The notes below the pieces were generated by a model. That model was not told where the DNA came from. It worked only from the letters and a program-made list of their open reading frames with translations, and did no database searches. Positions 56,664 to 64,000 of a DNA stretch of 64,000 nucleotides are shown piece after piece. Position 1 is the first letter of the stretch. Each line of letters starts with the position of its first letter. This stretch comes from Gonocerus acuteangulatus (Eukaryota > Arthropoda > Insecta > Hemiptera > Coreidae). Where the stretch lies: assembly GCA_946811695.1 (NCBI GenBank), contig OX328124.1:27299448-27363447 (forward strand). The letters run 5' to 3'. Position numbers and translations under genes: made by a program.

Positions 56664-57332
56664 TACCTACATTGGACCCGTATTTCTCGCGATCCGATCC
56701 GAAATCGGTTCACCGACAGCGACCGACGTGAGTGACAGCTCATCAGTAATGAACTCATAGTAGAGTGAAAATGATTCATTTAAGAAATACCACCTAATAA
56801 GCTTAAAAACATTACCTTGTTGGAGTTATAAAGGAGTTGAGATGCCAAAACATCTTCCGGAAGTATATAAGTCCCGAAAAAAAAATCTTATTGTAACAGT
56901 TAATTTTTAACTGTTACATTACGATAAACGAAGCATTAATAATCATATTTTAAAATAATTTATAAGAAAGATAGCTAGAAGTTCTTAAAAATTGAAAGGT
57001 TATAAACATCTTTCCACGCAATTTAATAAACAAGGGAAACAAAAATGTGCCTAACGAAATTGTTCTAAATTTTATTCGCTTTCACTTAAAGAAAAAAATG
57101 CTTTGAGAGGCTGTAGACTTCCTTGAAACTCAATATGTCGTTTGGTGCTACTGTGCGTCGGTCGTCCAATATCGGTCTAGAAACAAACAAGATTGAACGG
57201 CAGTGTATCGGGAGTCATCGGATCGGATCGAGTGGGGACCAATGTATTATAGCCGCCTCCATTGAGATGCTTGTGTTCGTTTTCCTTCCGACAGTCGGTG
57301 GCTATCGGATCGGATCGGGAACAATGTAGGTG
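56664..57332. mobile_element. TIR element with GYACCTACATTG ends
   Basis: The left arm GTACCTACATTG, then GCGATCCGATCCGA and CACCGACAGCGACCGAC is mirrored at the right by GTCGGTGGCTATCGGATCGG, ATCGGGAACAATGTAGGTGC. GATCGGATCG words recur inside near 57220. No target duplication was identified and there is no transposase. Confidence 0.65.
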
Positions 57333-57409
57333 CCCCTTCGTTCATGAGCGAAATTCTGGGCTGGGAAGGGTTATCCAGGCCCCAAATTACTAATTTGCCC
57401 ATATTACCA

Positions 57410-57600
57410 GTCACATTTGTTATATTGCAACGAAACTCGGTATGGCTCCTGGGTATTAAAAGGGAAAGATATGTTGTTAAAATCAACTAAATCAGTCATT
57501 CAGGTGTGGGGGTTTCGCCTTGAACCAAATTATTGTTGTGCACTTTCCGGTCATTATTTTTACTTTCTTGCAACAAAATTCGGTAGGTATCATACCCAAC
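57410..57600 (+). repeat. Dispersed repeat with CGAAACTCGGTATGG words
   Basis: TTGCAACGAAACTCGGTATG, GCTCCTGGGTATTAAAAGGG and, about 150 bases later, TTGCAACAAAATTCGGTAGG with CATACCCAACCAATGAGG: an internally repeated module. The open frame at 57417-57761 is a product of this repeat and is not called. Confidence 0.5.
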
Positions 57601-58053
57601 CAATGAGGAACATTCATTGTAAAAAAAAAAAAAAAAAAAAAAATAAATATATATATTTATTTTCACCATTATATGGTGAAACTTGCTTAAATGATGTCTC
57701 TTACCAGAGTAGAGAGAAATATGAAAATGCGGCTTTCATTATTATTTATTTTCTAATTTAATTCAAGCAACTTTTGAGCTTTTCGGTTTAAAAAGTGGTA
57801 GTTTATTAAGCAAAAAAGCCAAAAAAGTACAGACGTTAGGGCCACCAAAGTATATTGTATTTAGTTATTTTTTATATTGTGTTTTGGATTTATTGTTCTA
57901 AAATAAGAACTGACTACTCAGCCACCTTCCTGCAGGGAGGAAAATTCGCCAACTATATGACGCAATCAAAGAGTATTGGCAAGAAATATCAACGTTCGCT
58001 AATTCATCAATGAATATGTATGGTTATTTATACGTCTACAGATATATAAATAA
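57601..58053. other. Spacer
   Basis: A 22-base A run at about 57620-57641, otherwise nothing recognised. Confidence 0.35.
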
Positions 58054-59214
58054 TCTACTATATATTTGTCAAATACCACTCACTCACTCACTCACTCATC
58101 TATCAACGCCCTGCCCAAACCGCTCGACAGAAAATTTTGATATTTTGCATGGACACTCCCTATATAACGTAGGCGCTCGCTAAGAAAGGATTTTTTGATA
58201 TTCGTATTTTTAAGCATTTTTAGGGGGGTTTAAAGTTTGAGTTGGTTAGAGAAGGCAAGCCTAGGCAGCCTGCGTTGCTAGGACGATAAAGAACAGCTGT
58301 TACCTTACATTATCTATCTCATAGTTTTATTTCTAATTGAGGTTAATTTCAACTATGATGGCAGACCTTGAATTACTAGAAATTAACTGTCCCTCATAGA
58401 GTTTTAATTGCGTTTCTTTTCTGCCTGTCCCCGTCAGATAGGCTTGCCATATTTTTGGAGAGTTAAACCGAGACACATTAATATGGGATGGGCATACCAG
58501 GGGGGGGGGGATAAAAAGAGTACAAATTATAAGCAAAATGTTTGGTGAGTTTTAAGCCTAGCAACTAACGGGAAGGGGGAATCCTAAACTGTTAGTCTAC
58601 CCAAACCTTAAAAATAAGAACGAAACTTTTTTTGCTACTTGATTTTCTTAAAAAAATCTCTCAGCCAAATAGTAGTGTCTGGCAGCTGGCAGCGCTGTGC
58701 AGGTAGTTCCAGCGTTTTACAGTTAGATTACTTCTCATTTCTTTGACACTGTTAGCAGTAGTAAAAATGTTGATTGTAGAAAAGTAACCGATTTATAAAA
58801 GATTCTTATAAACATGAATTCATTACTTTTTGCATCTTACAGCCTTTTCCGGGACATTGATAAAACCGGGCGGGACACCGAAACAATTGCAAAATACCGG
58901 GACAGTCCCGGTCAAACCGTGATGTATGGCATATCCTTAGGTTTTCCAGGAGTGGTAATAATATCCGGAACCCTTGCACAGCCTCCTCGCCTATAACCTT
59001 GGTAATACTCGTAAATATATTGGGTGTTACCATATGACTTCTTGGAAACATAAACTTTTAAATTTTAACGCCCATTGAATAAAATATAGTATGACGGGAA
59101 CCGTGCTGTAATAAACTGCACAGAATTGTATAGTAACGTAATTTTAATGAAACATTATTTAACGCAATAAAATAACTACTTATCTGCCGTGACGAAGCAC
59201 GGTTATTCAGCTAG
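58054..59214 (+). mobile_element. Non-autonomous Helitron-like element
   Basis: Begins TCTACTATATATTTGTC after an A, and ends with a short GC hairpin (CCGTG, ACGAAG, CACGG at 59186-59201), a spacer and CAGCTAG followed by T. TC start, CTAG end, hairpin about ten bases before the end and insertion between A and T are the Helitron hallmarks. Inside are an ACTC microsatellite (58078-58101) and the string AACGTAGGCGCTCGCTAAGA, common in insect repeats. No Rep/helicase frame. Confidence 0.75.
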
Positions 59215-59801
59215 TCCTACATATAAGCAACCGTACTTATAAGTTTATCGACACAATTGTTATACTCAAAATCAATAAAATAATCCCCTATAAACAAATA
59301 CTCTAAATAGCCTATTTGTTTTTATGCTTATGTTGGTAAAGGACGCTACTTTATGTGTAGTTGACAAACGGGCGCTAACAAGTTGATGACATTAGTTTAT
59401 TTGTCGGCCTTGTAATTACTCATGTTGTTTAATTGATAAAGAGTTGAGTGCTTCTCCCTTATCATTAGAGTTCATTAGGGACTTGTATTGCACCCAAGCT
59501 TGTTGAACCTTTATCAGTAAATATAAAATGTAAATATAATATGAAGTAACTGGATAACAAAATAAATAGTTAAGTTTAGCATTAGGAACTTGACCTGTTA
59601 GAAATAATTTATACTGTGAAAACCAAGAATTATGAATTATGAAGAACTAATGCATTCCTAGATTTTATTCCCCATGGAAACTAGTTAAAGACGGAAGCGT
59701 GGATAAAAAATGTCAACGTTTCATAACCCATAATTAATGAGAAACATGGTCTTTCATTAATTATGGGTTATGAGAAAATATATGTATATGTTTGGGGTAG
59801 A
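59215..59801. other. Spacer with a short inverted repeat
   Basis: CATAACCCATAATTAATGA at about 59720 is mirrored by TCATTAATTATGGGTTATGA at 59755-59774, a hairpin with a short loop. Otherwise unrecognised. Confidence 0.4.
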
Positions 59802-59990
59802 ACTGAGTGACAAAGCACTAATGTACTGGAGGAACTCAGTTCAAAACTCTAGCATGCATTACACTTTTTATCCTCCGGTGTCGTCGTTTGAGGATTGGGT
59901 TCGGCGTCCCAGATCGACCCTAGGCCTCCTAGCCTTTAATTAATTTATTAATAGGTACCTGCAAGGGAAAAACTCGGGCGGAATTCATGC
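59802..59990 (+). mobile_element. Ile-tRNA-type SINE, diverged head, 3' truncated
   Basis: GGGGTAGAACTGAGTGACAA, GCACTAATGTACTGGAGG, AACTCAGTTCAAAACTC (B box), TCCTCCGGTGTCGTCG, GGGTTCGGCGTCCCAGATCG, AGCCTTTAATTAATTTATTA and GGTACCTGCAAGGG follow the order of the 34904 copy. Confidence 0.8.
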
Positions 59991-61814
59991 GGAATAAGAA
60001 CTTAGTTTTTGTGTTAATTGGTTTCCATGTTTTTATAGGTAGTGAGAAACGAGGGATGCCACTTTGCCAAGTTGCTGAGACCCGCTAACTTAGAATGTGG
60101 GCTTAATGACCGCAACTTTGCGTTTCTTGCATCGAAATCCACTATATAAATCAAGCAATTGAGAGAAACGAAATATTGGCAAAAGAAACTCCGATATATT
60201 AAATGTGGGGATTTAAATGAATAAAGGAAAAATTGTATTATATGAAATTAAAAAAAAATGGCACCTGACCGGAGGCAATTTTTAATTTCGGATTATAACT
60301 TTGTAATAATAAATGCAAGTATCCCATTAAATTTGAATCGTATTTTTTTAATATATTTTAATTTTAACGAGTCTCTTTTAATTACCTCTTGTATAAATCA
60401 CAATTGTATTTTTCTTAATTAAGATTAATTATTATTTTTTCTCATGTTATGAATTAAATTAACACGGTAATTTTCGTATAAAAGTGAAAGTGTTGTTATG
60501 CAACAGAATAGAATAAATGGTTTAACATTACTGCCTTTTCCATAATGTTCAGTTGTTGGAAGAACTTCGTAACAGCCTTTAGTGTAACTTGATTCCTGTT
60601 TTCGTCTCGCTAAGAAGCTTTGTCGGGGTTTCGTTTCAGCTCGAATCAAAGGAACATTTCAAAGGAGGACACGCTATGATTGTAACTTTATTCTTATTGA
60701 TTTCCCCAGTTACTCGGTTATTTTGGGCAAATTTCCTTTGATAGGTTTTATAAGAAGGTTATGAGATTCTTGATTTATCAGTATTATTGTTTCATTTTTA
60801 AGGGTGGCGTGATGGATTGAAATTACTACGTGGCCAATATTTGTCTAGAATATTGTAGGCTATACAAAACGATGGGACGAATCACCGAACAATTAATATT
60901 GAGAACGCGAGGGGTTCCAGACAAGATCATGATGATTTATGCTTATCCTCAAATTAAAATTGAAGAATTAAATCGAATTAAGTCAAAGTTTGTGAAAATA
61001 GCCCACAGATGGCAGTATGATTGTATTTTCTACCAAAACCGAAGAACAATTTGCAAATAAAGTAAGACTTGACATGATTCAGTTCAAACTTTTACCGCTT
61101 GCTTTCTTGACCCTTCATGTAAGGCGTTATACATTCAGTAATCGCGCAAATAACAGATATGTTTAAGATTGAGATTATAGTTAATTACACACAGGGTCCC
61201 CTGTTAAGATCTAATAATTGAATAACATATCGTACTAGTATTTCTAAAGTGACACTGGTCAAAAATCGGTGTTTTTCAGTTATGCCTATGAAAGACATGG
61301 TAAATATCTCATGGTCGGGTGATCAACCATCAAAACTGTATGTATCAAAGCCTTCAGAGCTTATAAGCCAGAGGGAACTTATGTCACTCCCTATTCCGGA
61401 GTGGGGCTTCATTTGGGACAAAAATTATTATGTTCCCAACGAACGTAATATGTCGGTATTTCGGAAGTGACACAACTCAAAATAAAACTCAACTGAAGAT
61501 GTGTAACTCTTGCTTTATAATGCTATTCCCCCTACGTAGGCCAGAGTTACACATATTCAGTTGATTTTTTATTTATTTTTAACATAATAATTTGTGCCCG
61601 CTTGAAGCCCCACTCCTGATAAACCTATGTTGCTTATTTTCTTGGAATTCCTCGATCATTCTGTTCTGATGTTGTCTATTGAATTTCTGTGATATATAAC
61701 AAACACTACGATTTTTAAGGATCTATTGATCATTTGGACCCGGAGGAAACTTCCCTCTCCCGATGGATCAATCGGATTAGCACTATAAGCGTATTTTCCT
61801 CAATTAAGAACAAG
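59991..61814. other. Spacer, no supported gene
   Basis: Frames at 60425-60649, 60830-61060 and 61249-61470 have no recognised domain. Near 61482-61500 and 61540-61560, AACTGAAGATGTGTAACTCT and AGAGTTACACATATTCAGTT-like strings form an inverted repeat, and CCACTCC(G/T)GA-type words flank it, suggesting another small foldback element. Confidence 0.35.
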
Positions 61815-61995
61815 GCTAACGGTCGTAGCCACGTCGAGTGCACCGGCTGTTGTCGATCACCGAAGTTAAGCAATGTCGGGCGTGGTCAGAACCTGAATGG
61901 GAGACCGACCACGTGCTGTTGGTATTATAAAAGGGTGGATAAACCTGTAGATAGCCCGGCGTTAATAGCCTAATTGTTGATACGCCGATTTTTCT
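61815..61995 (+). mobile_element. 5S-rRNA-derived SINE, copy 2
   Basis: GCTAACGGTCGTAGCCACGT, GATCACCGAAGTTAAGCAAT, GTCGGGCGTGGTCAGAACCT, GAATGGGAGACCGACCACGT follow 5S rRNA with few changes, then GCTGTTGGTATTATAAAAGG and the tail CGGCGTTAATAGCC, GATACGCCG. Unlike copy 1 it keeps the TGG in CGTGGTCAG and has lost the A run. Confidence 0.9.
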
Positions 61996-62743
61996 TGCAA
62001 AAGCTAAGGTTAACAATGGTTAGTCCAAGGCTTACTCAATGGTGTACGTATTAGTTGAACATAGTCTGTTAGAGCAATAAAACATAAATTTATTTATTAA
62101 TTGTAAAAGTTGTTTAAGTAATTGATTGCTCTTGACAGCGTGTGAATAAAAAACGAAGTCATTTTGATGTTAATGTTATTTATAAACTTACCATCCGTTC
62201 GCGTGTTTTACCCCGCAGTCACCACCGAAGCATATTCCACTCCATTGCCAGGATGCGGGTACCATCTCGTATATTGATCGGCTTAATTCTTCATGCAGAC
62301 AACACCTATAGGCTTGTCACACGCAACGGGTTATTTTTACAAAAAACGTTCGATAGTTATCTTACTTGCTTATTGATTTTTATAAAATTCAACCTCTTTT
62401 CCAATGAAATTAATTATGAGAAACATCTAATCATTCACCTCAAACCAGAAACTTATTTGTTTATTCATTCCTCTTTTACAAGACGTATCGGCCATTTTTA
62501 CCCCCTTACTTTTTTATACAAATTTCTCAAACCTCTGGTCAATGTTTATACATAATTTAAAACTAATATTACCTTAAAAACAACTGCCTCTTTTATGCAA
62601 TCTGTAATCTAGGCTGGCTTTAAAAAGATGCCGATGTTTAAGGCAAAATAAGATTTTAAATAATGTACAAATGTTAGAAAGATAGCCGATAATTGATGTA
62701 AAGGAGTAATATAGGAATTTTATGATATCTAAATACTTTACTT
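61996..62743. other. Spacer with an unexplained 137-codon frame
   Basis: The plus frame 62142-62555 is fairly long for this composition and His/Arg-rich at its start, but I recognise no domain and see no exon borders. Confidence 0.35.
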
Positions 62744-62950
62744 GGAGGCCCTGTGGCCGTGAGTTTTAAGGCGTGAGTACTTAACACTCCGTGCCAAAGG
62801 CGTGGGTTCTATTCCCACTATGGGGTGGTAGCTTTTCTTTAGAAAAAAGAAAAGGCATCAGCACTATCCTAGCTAGAAAAGGGTGGAAACCTATAGATAC
62901 CCCGTCCTAAAAATTCTTAGTTAATAATAATGGACGTTAAAATTTAAATA
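62744..62950 (+). mobile_element. tRNA-derived SINE, GAGGCC family, full length
   Basis: GGAGGCCCTGTGGCCGTGAG, GCGTGAGTACTTAACACTCC, GCGTGGGTTCTATTCCCACT (B box), GGTAGCTTTTCTTTAG, AAAAGGCATCAGCACTATCC, CCTATAGATACCCCGTCCTA, AATAATGGACGTTAAAATTT. Flanks ATACTTTACTT and ATACTTTAACTT are a likely target duplication. Best copy of the family. Confidence 0.9.
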
Positions 62951-63488
62951 ATACTTTAACTTTCTTCTAGCGTGAAAATGGCCGAAACGTCATGTAAAAG
63001 AGGAATGTTGTTGGTTTGAGGTTAGGTTAAAATAAGTTTGATCGACGATTTTTTTTAATGAAACAAATGTTATAAGGCAATTAATTATGAGCTTAAACAA
63101 GAAAAAAATAATATGATTCATCATGATATTGTGCACATGGTCAGATATCTAGATCTTGATGAAATCTTTTGTCAATTTTGAGGGATTCGTTCTACTATTT
63201 ATGCAACATGAAATTTCTATTGTGTGTTTTCATACGTTTAACGTTCATATAACCCAGGATCCTGGATACGTTTGGTGTAAAAAAAGTATTACAAATAAAA
63301 TATTTTATTAACAGAAATGATCAGTCTTGTACATTTTCTTGAATATCTGTTGAAAAATCGTGGTAGGTGATCATTCGAAAGCGCAATAAAGTTTATATCA
63401 AATAGCCATACATTTCTATAGGGCCACTTGAGATGCAGAAAACGGTACTTGTAGTTTAGTTACATTAAGGGCGTTATTTTATAAGTTA
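62951..63488. other. Spacer, nothing recognised
   Basis: A lone GGCCGAAACGTCATG at about 62981 resembles a hammerhead 3' half without its core. Nothing else. Confidence 0.35.
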
Positions 63489-64000
63489 CTAGCTGTTACC
63501 CGGCGTGCCATGCTACACCTACTTTCTGCATATAGAAGAGCCCCAACAAAATTAGAAACCAATAGAGTATTATTAAAATCTAACAACACAAACCTGTAAC
63601 TGTTTCGAACCCTTGACCTCCCAACTTTGAGTCCTAGACGACTTTGACCTAACCTATAACACCCCCGTATCAAGACATACATTTATGCCAAGTTTGGTGA
63701 AAATCGGTCTAACGGAGTGGATTTTTATAAAAAAAAACAAAAAAAAAAAAAAAAAAAAAAACATACAGACTGCAGCTGGTAGACGTTTTTGACTTGGCCT
63801 ATGACAATCCCCTGATCAAGACCAACCTGTGTGCCCAGTTTGATCAAAACATATAGAACGGTTTTGATTTTATAGGGAACAAACATACAGACAGACAGCT
63901 GGTAGAGGTTTTTGACCTAGCTTACGGCACTCTCCAGATTAGGATCTACCTGTGTACCGAGTTTAGTCAAAATCGGACGAACGGCGTGGATTTGTATGAG
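63489..64000 (-). mobile_element. 3' end of a Helitron-like repeat with CATACAGACAGACAG modules
   Basis: On the minus strand the element ends GGCACGCCGGGTAACAGCTAG followed by T, i.e. a small hairpin (GGC, AC, GCC), spacer and CTAG. To the right are three diverged modules of about 125 bases, each with a CCAGTTTGRTCAAAATC-like word, ACGGNGTGGATTT-like word, CATACAGAC and AGCTGGTAGANGTTTTTGAC. The element continues beyond the window. Confidence 0.55.

Noticed and set aside
57417..57761. A 114-codon plus-strand frame.
   Set aside because: It lies in a dispersed repeat with CGAAACTCGG words and includes a poly-Lys stretch from an A run.
62142..62555. A 137-codon plus-strand frame as a possible gene.
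   Set aside because: No recognised family and no exon borders; chance frame is the simpler reading.

Overview
This is AT-rich animal nuclear DNA, most likely from an arthropod (probably an insect) with a repeat-laden genome. The evidence is spliceosomal intron borders, a recognisable CELF/Bruno exon, long poly-A and AT tracts, tRNA- and 5S-rRNA-derived SINEs, hAT-type and foldback DNA transposons, a Helitron-like element and minisatellites. I cannot name the species. Nothing suggests a bacterial, phage or organellar origin. Genes are sparse and most long open frames in the window are chance or repeat-driven.

Genes. (1) At 673-800 (+) lies the terminal coding exon of a CELF/Bruno-family RNA-binding protein, the second half of its third RRM with the stop codon, followed by what looks like a very long AU-rich 3'UTR reaching about 4.66 kb. 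(2) At about 20.16-22.13 kb (+) I infer the 5' end of a second gene: an ATG-free GC-richer exon with a consensus donor, then an exon with an initiator ATG, a 14-residue signal-peptide-like start and a phase-1 donor. Its later exons were not found. (3) A weaker candidate first coding exon sits at 42108-42231 (-). No other host coding sequence is convincing.

Mobile DNA. From 5.9 to 20.1 kb there is a dense cluster of foldback elements. The clearest is a nest: element A (9444-13914) is interrupted by element B (10436-13776, TGAA duplication), which holds an hAT-like element C (10858-11693, 8-bp duplication), which holds a palindromic MITE D (11378-11673, 8-bp duplication). Several levels are confirmed by an uninterrupted related copy or by the opposite arm of the same palindrome. 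SINEs have also landed in it. From 22 to 28 kb and at 37 kb there are palindromic or degraded elements carrying hammerhead-ribozyme-like sequences of the kind known from Penelope-like elements and retrozymes. From 29 to 42 kb there are SINEs and a MITE family with G/C homopolymer tracts and a 9-bp duplication. From 44 to 55 kb tandem arrays dominate (about 19, 47-51, 44/185, 101-107, 79 and 41 bp), two of them inside hAT-like elements. From 55 to 64 kb there are MITEs, a Helitron-like element at 58054-59214, a second 5S-derived SINE and the 3' end of another Helitron-like repeat that runs off the window.

How it fits together: SINEs with different heads (tRNA-like, 5S rRNA) and two insertions consisting of almost nothing but the tail share one hairpin-forming 3' tail, which suggests a common LINE machinery. 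The DNA transposons are almost all non-autonomous. The only transposase and LINE coding traces are broken (17.74-18.10 kb and 50.52-51.09 kb).
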